Assembly: GCA_030037575.1 (NCBI GenBank)
Contig: JASHRB010000624.1
Span: 1 to 16,408 of the forward strand
DNA length: 16,408 bases
Reading direction: 5' to 3'
Origin: Candidatus Sulfotelmatobacter sp.
GTDB taxonomy: Bacteria; Acidobacteriota; Terriglobia; Terriglobales; Acidobacteriaceae
The notes beneath the pieces were generated by a model. That model made no database searches. It was not told where the DNA came from and saw only the letters and a program-made list of their open reading frames with translations. The translations under genes and the position numbers were made by a program. Positions 1 to 6,012 of the stretch are shown here, piece after piece (within the stretch, counting starts at the first letter, position 1; each line of letters begins with the position of its first letter).

Positions 1-35
1 GTCTAGTGAAACAATGCCCCTCATCACAGCAAAAA

Positions 36-49
36 GTGACGGCCGTCAC
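36..49. promoter_or_regulatory. Crp/Fnr-type palindrome, site 1
   Basis: GTGAC-GGCC-GTCAC is a perfect 14-bp palindrome. It shares its half-sites and 4-bp spacer with six other sites in this window. A further TGTGAC half-site follows at about 51-56. The only gene clearly downstream is the small protein at 207, so site 1 may act as an upstream auxiliary to site 2. Binding by the Crp/Fnr protein encoded at 6013 is inferred. Confidence 0.5.
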
Positions 50-132
50 CTGTGACATGGCTCTTCGTTTTGAAACCGGCCTCTTGCTTTTAAAGATGAT
101 TCACACAAGCTTTGCAGTTTTTTCGATTTCTT

Positions 133-146
133 GTGACCGTAGTCAC
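133..146. promoter_or_regulatory. Crp/Fnr-type palindrome, site 2
   Basis: GTGAC-CGTA-GTCAC, preceded by TT, which gives a TTGTGA-N6-TCACGG context close to Crp/HcpR-like consensus sites. It is centred about 67 bases before the GTG start at 207. No convincing -10 hexamer sits at the class II distance, so the promoter geometry is unresolved. Confidence 0.55.
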
Positions 147-206
147 GGATGTGAGTAAGACGCCTCACGGCGCAACCGCCGAAAAGATGAGACAACAAAG
201 CTAGTC

Positions 207-506
207 GTGAAAAACAGGAAAAGCAGGTTTTTGCCGACGGCCAAAAAACTTCCGCTATGGGGCGATGTTGCCAGGGCTCTCACGCATGTCCTGGAGCTTG
301 CTTTTGGCTGTCAGCACCGCATGTTAAGCCGGGTTTTTACGATCCGCGGACGCTCCTACAAGGTTTGCTGCCAGTGCGGGGCGACCTTCAGCTACTCGCT
401 GCGACCAATGTCAATTGTGCCGCGCCATGGGCTGTTTTCCGCGCTCAAACGCCTCCCTCACGTGCGCAAGATGCACAACTCCGCGAAATGGCCGAACAAC
501 GCCTGA
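207..506 (+). CDS. Small conserved Cys-rich (zinc-ribbon-like) protein
   Basis: This encodes 99 residues from a GTG start. The central part carries CQH (residues 35-37) and then CCQCG (about 54-58), which is a C-x-H/C-x2-C arrangement resembling a minimal zinc ribbon. The stretch RSYKVCCQCGATFSYS resembles small acidobacterial hypothetical proteins that contain a YxVCLxCGxxFxY-type motif. That match is from memory and was not searched. The N-terminus is basic, with no signal peptide or membrane segment. Function is unknown. It stands alone, preceded by two Crp/Fnr-type palindromes (36-49 and 133-146), which suggests stress-dependent expression. No strong Shine-Dalgarno precedes 207, so the start is uncertain. 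An overlapping ORF in another frame (257-901) has low-complexity shadow composition and was not preferred. Confidence 0.6.
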   Translation: MKNRKSRFLPTAKKLPLWGDVARALTHVLELAFGCQHRMLSRVFTIRGRSYKVCCQCGATFSYSLRPMSIVPRHGLFSALKRLPHVRKMHNSAKWPNNA

Positions 507-666
507 TTCGAGAAGCGAATAGCCTGGATCGCATTTGCCTGAATTCACCGAATCCGCACCGTCCGCAATACGCTTGTGATTGGACTTTCAGCGCACCACT
601 TCGGCAGGGCCGTTTGCAGGGACGTCTTCCATTCGCCGACTGGAGCCATGCATCTCCTCATCACTC

Positions 667-762
667 TTATGCGATCGTCCGCCGTTGCCGGCCTTCGATC
701 GGCGATTGCGCCCAGAGGAACAGACAATTTGCCATTCCTAGTGCGAACAGCTCCGTCTTCAT
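667..762 (-). CDS. Possible 31-residue hydrophobic miniprotein
   Basis: An ATG at 762 (minus strand) opens a 31-codon frame with a hydrophobic N-terminal half (LFALGMANCLFLW) and a basic tail. An AGAGGAA element sits about 8 bases upstream, a reasonable Shine-Dalgarno. It could be a small membrane protein, but a frame of this size is easily found by chance. It is listed because it has its own ribosome binding site and lies downstream of a regulatory palindrome. Confidence 0.2.
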   Translation of the reverse strand: MKTELFALGMANCLFLWAQSPIEGRQRRTIA

Positions 763-781
763 GATGCTATTTCCTCTGTAC

Positions 782-883
782 TCAAGATTTCTTTTTCGCG
801 ATAAATGCACGTTGGCGCATCTTCGATGCAAGAATCAACCGGGCAACAACCGCCATGACAACCTTCAGAGCTCTTGCCGCCAT
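782..883 (-). CDS. Possible 33-residue hydrophobic/basic miniprotein
   Basis: The ATG at 883 on the minus strand gives 33 residues: a short hydrophobic stretch (ALKVVMAVVARLILAS) followed by a Lys/Arg-rich tail. It begins about 35 bases past the palindrome at 912-925 and 20 bases before the next tiny ORF. The upstream AAGGT is about 12 bases away, which is rather far. Support is positional only, and a chance frame is quite possible. Confidence 0.15.
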   Translation of the reverse strand: MAARALKVVMAVVARLILASKMRQRAFIAKKKS

Positions 884-911
884 CGTGATTGTCTACCTTG
901 AAAGGGATGCG

Positions 912-925
912 GTGACCGTGGTCAC
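912..925. promoter_or_regulatory. Crp/Fnr-type palindrome, site 3
   Basis: GTGAC-CGTG-GTCAC, nearly identical to site 2. It lies in the 565-bp stretch without a confident gene, downstream of the stress-protein gene, so its target is unclear. It could serve the two tiny minus-strand ORFs at 667-883, or a transcript not recognised here. A TATTCT hexamer at 952-957 lies on the plus side, but no gene follows it. Confidence 0.5.
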
Positions 926-1071
926 GGAGAACGGCGAAGACCGACACGCGTTATTCTTTAATGTTTGAGTGACCGCCACGGGAATCAATGGATGCCACGG
1001 ATACGACGCCGCGTCGGTTTCGAATGACCGCACTGCATAGGTCGTTGTTTTAAAGGCCCGATTGTCGAGTA

Positions 1072-2028
1072 CTATGCGTGCACCGTCAAAACGGCGCAGG
1101 GCGCGTGGGCTACCACGGAATGGACCGTCGACCACGGCAGGCGCGTCGTTCCCCGCATGGGTCCGGCTCCGACTAATACCAGATCGGCCTCGCCCTGGAT
1201 GGCTTTGCTTACGATGCACTCCCATGGAGTTCCGAAAGGCACACTTAGTTCGGGCGCGTACGCCAGGTGAGCATCTTTAGGCACGACTGCCTGCAAGCGC
1301 CGGACTGCTTCTCCAATGGCTTCGGGTTTTAAATCCAGATTCGAACCCTTCTTAATGACGTGCATGAGAGTAAGCCGCGCGCCAAACTTCTCGGCCAGTC
1401 CAATTGCGAGGGGCGCAACCAGCAGCGATTCGGAACTGAAATCGGTGGCATACAGGATGTGCCCCAGTTCGAGTGCGACAGGTGCAGGTCCTCCGCCATC
1501 GGTGTCGAAGTCAGGGAGATTGGCGCAGCCGGAAATGTTTGGCCCGACGGTTAGCACCGGACATGTTGCGTGATGAAGAATGTCCTCAGCCACAGAGCCG
1601 AGCAACAATTTCCCCAGTCCCGTGCGGCCGTGCGTACCCACGACGATCAGATCGACATTATTTTCCCTGATGATTTCTCTGAGGTTCGGCCAAACTTGTC
1701 CGTGCCGCACATAGCCCCGAGTGCGTATTCCGTGCAATCTGGCGATGATTTGTTCAATCTTTTGCTTCGCTGCGTTATGAGCGTCTTGACAAAGAGCTCC
1801 AAGGCTCACATAGTCGATTCCATTGGCGATCATCAGGAAATTTGTGTCGGAAAGAACGTGTGCCAGGTGTAATGTGGTGCCAAACCTGCGGCAGATTGCA
1901 CTCGCGTACCTTAGGACCAATTCTGAAGTGGCCGAAAAGTCCGTCGCATATAGGACGTTCTTTATTGAGATGGCGGAACGATCTGGCTTGATTTCGGGCG
2001 GGTCGTGCGTCTGCAGAAGGGCCGGCAT
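1072..2028 (-). CDS. Tandem-domain universal stress protein (UspA family)
   Basis: This is a 318-residue cytoplasmic protein with two UspA domains, about residues 22-163 and 189-318, each opening with the signature VLYATDFS or ILYATDFS. Domain 1 keeps the ATP-binding motif G131-x2-G134-x9-G144-S145. Domain 2 has GAGPMRGTTRLPWST in the same place and lacks the canonical spacing, so it has probably lost nucleotide binding. I chose the ATG at 2028 because GAGGTG lies 5 bases upstream; a TTG at 2043 is the only in-frame alternative. Family knowledge: Usp proteins accumulate under starvation, hypoxia or redox stress. The gene is transcribed away from the PPOX gene, and a Crp/Fnr-type site (2103-2116) lies in the shared intergenic region. 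An AT-rich -10-like stretch (about 2051-2060, minus strand) would place that site near -60. Confidence 0.93.
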   Translation of the reverse strand: MPALLQTHDPPEIKPDRSAISIKNVLYATDFSATSELVLRYASAICRRFGTTLHLAHVLSDTNFLMIANGIDYVSLGALCQDAHNAAKQKIEQIIARLHGIRTRGYVRHGQVWPNLREIIRENNVDLIVVGTHGRTGLGKLLLGSVAEDILHHATCPVLTVGPNISGCANLPDFDTDGGGPAPVALELGHILYATDFSSESLLVAPLAIGLAEKFGARLTLMHVIKKGSNLDLKPEAIGEAVRRLQAVVPKDAHLAYAPELSVPFGTPWECIVSKAIQGEADLVLVGAGPMRGTTRLPWSTVHSVVAHAPCAVLTVHA

Positions 2029-2102
2029 GTGAACACCTCGCAACTCATCGAATAATTAACATTCCACGGCGGCTGCGGCTGTGCGTGCGGACATCTCGTC
2101 AT

Positions 2103-2116
2103 GTGACGGCGATCAC
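2103..2116. promoter_or_regulatory. Crp/Fnr-type palindrome, site 4 (divergent intergenic)
   Basis: GTGAC-GGCG-ATCAC lies between the divergent stress-protein (start 2028) and PPOX (start 2184 or 2232) genes, so it could control both. It is centred 81 bases before the stress-protein start. In the minus direction, an AT-rich candidate -10 at about 2051-2060 would put the site near -60, a class I position. Confidence 0.55.
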
Positions 2117-2231
2117 TTCCTCAAGTTCAGGGGCGTGAGAGGATTACGAGGGTCGTATCCTGTGAGCGCGCGACGAAAGAAGGTTGACTGCTTCGCAGTT
2201 TAACTGGAAATCATGGAGGCTAGCTGGGCCA

Positions 2232-2684
2232 ATGCGAATCGTTGAAATCTCCCACGATGAGTGCACACACCTTCTGAACCGCGTGTCAATCGGGCGACTA
2301 GCGTCTTCCCTGGACAATCAGCCCTACGTCGTTCCAGTTTGCTTTGCGTATGAGCCGAACTATCTTTATGTATTCTCCACCGTCGGGAAAAAGATAGAGT
2401 CGATGCGGCAGAATCCCAAGGTTTGTATGCAGGTCGATGACATCGCGAGTCCCTCCAACTGGATGAGCGTTGTCGTGGAGGGCAACTACAGAGAATTGCA
2501 GGAAGCGCAATACAGCGCTGAAAAGGAACGCGCTAAGGAGCGGCTCTCTCGATCCTCGGAATGGTGGGTGGCTCCACTGGCACAGCGTCGGGAACATACC
2601 AGTGATATCTTGATTGAGCCGGTGTTTTTCCGCATCGATATCCAGTCCATGAGCGGCCTGCGCGGCATTCCCGAAGCCGAGTAA
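2232..2684 (+). CDS. Pyridoxamine 5'-phosphate oxidase-fold (PPOX) flavin-binding protein
   Basis: From ATG 2232 the product is 150 residues and begins MRIVEISHDECTHLLNRVSIGRLA, typical of the short PPOX-fold proteins (Pyridox_ox_2 type), in which a conserved GRLA-x(n)-PYVVPVCFAY region forms the split-barrel FMN or F420/haem pocket. The stretch LYVFSTVGKKIESMRQNPKVCMQVD matches the family's K-x3-L/M-R-x-N-P-x-V segment. An upstream in-frame TTG at 2184 would add 16 residues. The family-like N-terminus favours 2232, although its GGAGG (2215-2219) is 12 bases away. Substrate and cofactor cannot be read from sequence. The gene diverges from the stress-protein gene across Crp/Fnr site 4, suggesting shared redox-stress control. 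Confidence 0.85.
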   Translation: MRIVEISHDECTHLLNRVSIGRLASSLDNQPYVVPVCFAYEPNYLYVFSTVGKKIESMRQNPKVCMQVDDIASPSNWMSVVVEGNYRELQEAQYSAEKERAKERLSRSSEWWVAPLAQRREHTSDILIEPVFFRIDIQSMSGLRGIPEAE

Positions 2685-2711
2685 GACTCAGGCCAGCAAG
2701 GCGATCGCGAT

Positions 2712-2941
2712 TCAGCGGGTAGGGGGATGTTCGTGAGTTTGCATCTTCTGCTGGAGGTCGCGAACTTCCTGCTGCAGCTTCTTCGCCTGCTCTTCCAGGG
2801 CTTTGATGCGCGGGTGGGAATCCGGATGACTGTGACCGGAGTTTTTATCTGCCCTAAAGTTCTCCTCGTACTTGGCATGCTATCAACGGCAGAGGTCTTT
2901 CCAATCAATTTGACATCTTTGCCGCGCGGTCTGATCACCAC
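2712..2941 (-). pseudogene. Small coiled-coil ORF, apparently frameshifted
   Basis: On the minus strand, 2712-2879 is open for 55 codons and encodes a His-rich linker followed by a clear heptad-like helix (IKALEEQAKKLQQEVRDLQQ), ending at TGA 2714-2712. The frame has no ATG, GTG or TTG ahead of the helix and is bounded upstream by TAG (2882-2880). The adjacent frame upstream (GTG at 2941) encodes VIRPRGKDVKLIGKTSAVDS, which would join naturally if one base were missing near 2880. I therefore read it as a roughly 75-residue protein broken by a one-base deletion, or a sequencing error. I do not recognise the family. It is convergent with the PPOX gene and divergent from hypC. Confidence 0.4.
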
Positions 2942-3010
2942 GACGTGTGTCTTGGATCACAGGCCCCAGCGATCTCTGGGGTTGTAATTGCGCCTAAAGG
3001 AGAAGGTGCC

Positions 3011-3274
3011 GTGTGCCTTGCCATTCCAGGAAAGATCGTTGAAATCCAAGGTCAGCCGCCGCTGCGTACAGCTCGAGTGCAGTTCGGCGGCATCGTGCGC
3101 CAGGTTTCTCTCGGCTTTGTTCCTGAAGCCGGGCTTGGCGATTACGTAATGGTTCACGTCGGCTTCGCCATCAGCCGTATTGACGCTGTCCAGGCCGAGC
3201 GCGCCTACAATGCCCTGCACGAGATGGACATGTTGGAGGGCGAACTTCTTCCCCATGGAGCGGAGTTGCCCTGA
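3011..3274 (+). CDS. hypC: [NiFe]-hydrogenase maturation chaperone HypC/HupF
   Basis: The product has 87 residues and starts at GTG 3011 with (M)CLAIPGKIVEI, the diagnostic HypC N-terminus. Cys2 is the residue that in HypC binds the Fe(CN)2CO intermediate together with HypD. The AAAGGAG at 2997-3003, 8 bases upstream, fixes this start; the longer frame from 2945 would bury the essential N-terminal Met-Cys. The body follows the family pattern (ARVQFGGIVRQVSLGFVPEAGLGDYVMVHVGFAI), and the C-terminal helix is intact. It is cytoplasmic. The usual partner hypD follows 153 bases downstream but is broken, and no hypA, B, E, F or hydrogenase gene appears here. HypC can therefore only work if another hypD exists elsewhere in the genome. 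Confidence 0.93.
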   Translation: MCLAIPGKIVEIQGQPPLRTARVQFGGIVRQVSLGFVPEAGLGDYVMVHVGFAISRIDAVQAERAYNALHEMDMLEGELLPHGAELP

Positions 3275-3335
3275 TCCCCCTGATTGCGCTCAAAAAACAG
3301 CCCATCGAGCCTCTCGCCACGGATCACGGCCCGGT

Positions 3336-3349
3336 GTGATCAGAATCAC
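3336..3349. promoter_or_regulatory. Crp/Fnr-type palindrome, site 5, with class II promoter geometry
   Basis: GTGAT-CAGA-ATCAC, within TGTGA-N6-TCACC. A -10-like hexamer TACAGT lies at 3372-3377. Its first base is 29.5 bases from the palindrome centre, the spacing expected for an activator centred at -41.5, giving a predicted transcription start near 3384. The ATG of hypD is at 3428. The promoter looks intact although the gene it serves is broken. Confidence 0.6.
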
Positions 3350-3427
3350 CGTGTGTGATTCCCCTCAAAGCTACAGTGGGTCCATGTAATCCGCCGTCTC
3401 TTGGCTGACGTGGTTGTCAGGCACAAC

Positions 3428-4073
3428 ATGAAGTATCTCGATGAGTATCGCGATGCGCGAATTGCCCGCGTTCTAGCCGCCGAAATCGCCCGGTACACAA
3501 CGCGCCCCTGGGTGCTGATGGAGATTTGCGGCGGACAGACCCACACGATCATGCGCTATGGAATTGATGAAATTCTGCCTCGCGGCCTGGAACTCGTGCA
3601 TGGTCCGGGTTGCCCGGTGTGCGTTACACCGCTGGAAACGATCGACAAGGCGATTCGGTTGGCATTACGTCGGGACGTGATTCTGGTCTCGTATGGGGAC
3701 ATGATCCGAGTGCCTGGTTCGCAATTGGACCTGTTCGCGGCCAAGGCTCAAGGTGCGGACGTCCGGATTGCATATTCGCCTTCCGGGGCGGTGAAGATTG
3801 CCCGCTCCAACCCAGATCGGAAGGTGGTTTTTCTCGCCATCGGTTTTGAGACTACCGCTCCAGCCAATGCCATGGCCGCGTGGCAAGCGAAGTCGGAAGG
3901 GCTGGCCAATTTCTCGATGCTGGGTTCGCATGTGCTGGTCCCGCCCGCGATACGGGCGCTGATGGCTTCTGAGAATTAATCGCGTGTAGGGGTTCATCGC
4001 ACCGGGACACGTCTGCACGGTAATGGGGGGCGACGAACACGAGGCGCTGGTGCGCGAATTTGCTGTGCCCATT
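3428..4073 (+). pseudogene. hypD: Broken hypD (hydrogenase maturation Fe-S protein)
   Basis: The ATG at 3428 starts [20 protein letters not shown], the normal HypD N-terminus. Intact hallmarks are EICGGQTHT (C34, H39), [11 protein letters not shown] (C62, C65), [11 protein letters not shown] and AIGFETTAP. The frame ends at TAA 3977-3979 after 183 residues, against roughly 360-380 for the family. HypD homology resumes in another frame (GFIAPGHVCTVMG, then EALVREFAVPI) up to about 4073. That requires a frameshift at about 3977, and the resumed frame carries an in-frame TAG at 3987-3989 where the family usually has a CAG-type codon. All homology stops at 4073, so the last third, including the C-terminal [4Fe-4S] cysteines, is gone. 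It cannot encode a functional HypD. Confidence 0.9.
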
Positions 4074-4407
4074 CCGACAGAATTCGGAATCTGGTGGCAA
4101 CCCGCGCAGAAGGGCGAGAAGCCGATTCCCGAACCGAAACCGCAGCGCACCGATAAAGCGAACACGAAAACGGCGATAGCCGGTGTGCTCGCTCGCCCAT
4201 CGGACTGCCGCCCTCCGGGCTCCCATTTTTCCATCTCATTTTTTCCTAGCTGGAAGCAAAACAGGAGGGGAGAGGGAGTCGGGTCAAACCCGCGCGTTCT
4301 CCAGCGCGCCGTGCTAGCGGTCGGAGCGAAGCGCAGAGGCTTGACGCGGCTCCCGCGCTCCGTACACTCTTCAGCGAAAACATGGGATGGCTGCTTCTCC
4401 AAGACGC
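4074..4407. other. 334-bp stretch of unknown origin at a break point
   Basis: This stretch starts exactly where hypD homology ends and stops where the dead toxin gene begins. Long frames exist on both strands (for example 4023-4550 on plus and 3665-4471 on minus), but neither gives protein-like composition nor a family I recognise. It is probably junction DNA left by the deletion or insertion that removed the end of hypD. Confidence 0.4.
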
Positions 4408-4740
4408 CTACGCCGAGGACCCCACCTCGACGACGGTGCCCGGTTGAATGGTTCGCAACGCCCCGGCGCATGCCGGGAAGTGCGGTTCTAAATCCGCCAC
4501 GCGATTCGTACGCGCACGCACGATCAGCCGTGCGATCCTGCGCCCGGTGAGGTTCTGCTGATAACGCAGATTTCGGTCGATCGTCACCACCACATCAAAA
4601 CTGGCGTCGGCCAGGGCCAGCAGTCCGCCATTTTCTTTCCCCGACTATCCTGCTTCCTGCACCGTCGTGCAGTCGAAACCGCTGGCCACCAGTGCTACTT
4701 TCATCGCCTTGGGCGCGCCCTCGTCGATCAGTACTTTCAT
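4408..4740 (-). pseudogene. PIN-like (DUF5615-type) toxin with internal amber codon
   Basis: Read on the minus strand from ATG 4740, the frame is MKVLIDEGAPKAMKV, then FDCTTVQEAG, then TAG (4647-4645). It continues in the same frame with SGKENGGLLALADASFDVVV, TIDRNLRYQQNL and a C-terminus ending VVEVGSSA. The layout matches the roughly 110-residue PIN-like DUF5615 proteins: an N-terminal LxDE acidic motif, a GWxGxxNGxLL segment, then V-T-x-D-x-N-L-x-x-Q. In relatives the residue at the stop is normally Trp, so a TGG-to-TAG change is the simplest explanation. These proteins are predicted RNase toxins paired with DUF433 antitoxins. Its start overlaps the stop of the antitoxin remnant (ATGA), the normal two-gene layout. 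Confidence 0.8.
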
Positions 4741-4889
4741 CCCAGATGTGCCATCAGGCTGTCCCGCGCCTCTTCCAGCGCCGCAATCGCGGCCTCGCGC
4801 GTCACGCTCGGATACTGCTCCAGAAAATCGCCCAGACTTTCGCCGCCTTGCAGATAATCCGCATTCAGAATTGCGCAGCCTAGAGCGTC
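4737..4889 (-). pseudogene. DUF433 antitoxin, N-terminally truncated
   Basis: Immediately upstream of the toxin (minus strand) a 50-residue frame reads DYLQGGESLGDFLEQYPSVT followed by REAAIAALEEARDSL and ends at TGA 4739-4737, overlapping the toxin ATG. This is the C-terminal half of a DUF433 (VapB-like) antitoxin. In the family the sequence before DYL is a VFxGTRVPV-type segment; here it is replaced by unrelated codons and preceded by TAG (4892-4890). No start codon remains in frame. With the stop codon inside the toxin, the pair is inactive on both sides. Confidence 0.72.
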
Positions 4890-5033
4890 CTATCATGGGC
4901 AGCAATAAGGCACCTATAAGGGAGTGGGCATGTCGCGCTGTGCCATTCCCTTGCCACGGCAGAACTGACGTGAGGGCGCACATGAAGCTCATCCAGACCG
5001 CAACGACTATCGTTTGCATGTCATCCGTTTGCC

Positions 5034-5586
5034 TTGGTCAACCGGAAGGCATGGGAGTACCGATGGTACGAAGCCCAGCCCGACAGCACACGTCGCCACC
5101 GCAACTTGGTGCCGGGAACTCTCGAACAGCATGCGAACGAAACCGCCGCACAAAAAGCAGTGGTCGCACTTCGGGCTGACATTAACGTTGAGAGTCCGCA
5201 CACGTGCCTGGCCCCGATCAGTGTTCCGATGCTTATCGATCACTACCGGCAAAAGGAACTCGGCGAGGACTCGAACAAAACCTATGCGACATGCAGAACG
5301 TATGAAGGCCACTTCCGCAAATGGATTTTGCCCGCTTTGGAGCGAATACCGTGTGAAGGACGTTCGAGCCGTCGCTGTCGAAGAGTGGTTGCGTTCGCTG
5401 AAACTGTCAAACGGCAGCAAGGCGAAGATGCGAGACATCATGCACGCTGTCTTCAATCACGCGATCCAGTGGAAGTGGCACGAGAAGAATCCCATCACGC
5501 ACGTTCGCCAAAGTGCGAAGCGGTCCAGGATTCCTGTGGTCCTGACCATTGAGGAGAGTGCTGCTCTGCTCGGCTTGTTGACATAA
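5034..5586 (+). pseudogene. Tyrosine-type site-specific integrase remnant
   Basis: Two frames join into one integrase N-terminal half. The frame from 5034 gives WEYRWYEAQPDSTRR, DIN, VPMLIDHYRQKEL and then RKWILPA. The +1 frame carries on from about 5335 with LWSEYRVKDVRAVAVEEWL, MRDIMHAVFNHAIQW and ITHVRQSAKRSRIP. This is the Arm/SAM-like DNA-binding domain order of phage integrases. A frameshift of one base near 5335 separates the two parts. The frame ends at TAA 5584-5586 just inside the linker to the catalytic domain, so the R-H-R-Y catalytic half is absent. It is probably the relic of the element that disrupted hypD and carried the toxin-antitoxin pair. No att sites or tRNA were found. 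Confidence 0.75.
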
Positions 5587-6012
5587 TTGGAGCAAGAAAT
5601 TCCATCGGATCGCTGGGTACCGGCCCATGAAGACGTTGTGGCCCGGGTGATCATTATCACTACGCGCTTTAAGCCACGATCCGGTGAAATGTGTTTCATA
5701 ATTTGATTTGTGGCTGGACCCGCGTATCGCCCTAATCGCCTTTTCTGTACTCAAGAATGCCACCTCCGAAAATACAGAACGTGGCCGCGACGTCCGTCCA
5801 CTCACTTCTCTGTCAGGCTTCCACCTGCGAGCGCATCGGCTCGAAGTTCCGCTGCATCCAGTCAACTCCGACCCAGAGGCAATCAATCAACGAGAACGAC
5901 TTCGAGTGCTTGGCTAGCACAGGAGTGGGCAAAGCGCCAGGAAACTCTCTAGTATGCTGGGCAGAGGAATTTCAATCTCGGCGAGGATATTCGCTCTAAT
6001 TCGCTTTGCAAT
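5587..6012. other. 426-bp stretch before the Crp/Fnr gene
   Basis: Three overlapping plus-strand frames (5708-5917, 5710-5952, 5757-5999) occupy the middle, but none has convincing composition, a ribosome binding site or a family I recognise. One clear Crp/Fnr-type palindrome (5647-5660) lies here. A CATAAT -10-like hexamer follows at 5697-5702. The stretch is probably a long upstream region of the regulator gene plus residue of the decayed island. Confidence 0.4.
5647..5660. promoter_or_regulatory. Crp/Fnr-type palindrome, site 6
   Basis: GTGAT-CATT-ATCAC, the same class as site 5. It is about 360 bases before the Crp/Fnr regulator gene, too far for a simple activator position unless the transcript has a long leader. 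It may be an autoregulatory site or may have served a gene now lost in the decayed island. Confidence 0.5.

Larger units (their letters stand above)
507..1071. other. 565-bp stretch with no confident gene
   Basis: Between the small protein and the end of the stress-protein gene I find no ORF with recognisable content. ORFs at 257-901 (+), 545-727 (-) and 759-947 (-) look like chance frames. The stretch holds one clear Crp/Fnr-type palindrome (912-925). On the minus strand, two very short hydrophobic ORFs (782-883 and 667-762) lie downstream of it. Confidence 0.5.

Noticed and set aside
257..901. A 214-codon plus-strand frame overlapping the small protein gene
   Set aside because: Composition (Arg, Cys, His, Pro, Ser rich) and lack of any family-like segment suggest a high-GC shadow frame; the 207 frame has the conserved motif.
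856..967. A 37-codon plus-strand frame starting MTTFRALAAIVIVYL
   Set aside because: It contains the palindrome at 912-925 in its middle and has no ribosome binding site; probably chance.
2486..2941. A 151-codon minus-strand frame
   Set aside because: Only its first 21 or so codons look coding; the rest runs antisense through the PPOX gene. Treated as the N-terminal part of the frameshifted coiled-coil ORF.
2727..2987. An 86-codon plus-strand frame rich in Leu
   Set aside because: It is the complement of the coiled-coil helix (CTG/CTT codons opposite CAG/AAG), which explains its membrane-like look.
3665..4471. A 268-codon minus-strand frame across hypD and the following junction
   Set aside because: Runs antisense to clear hypD homology and has no recognisable domain.
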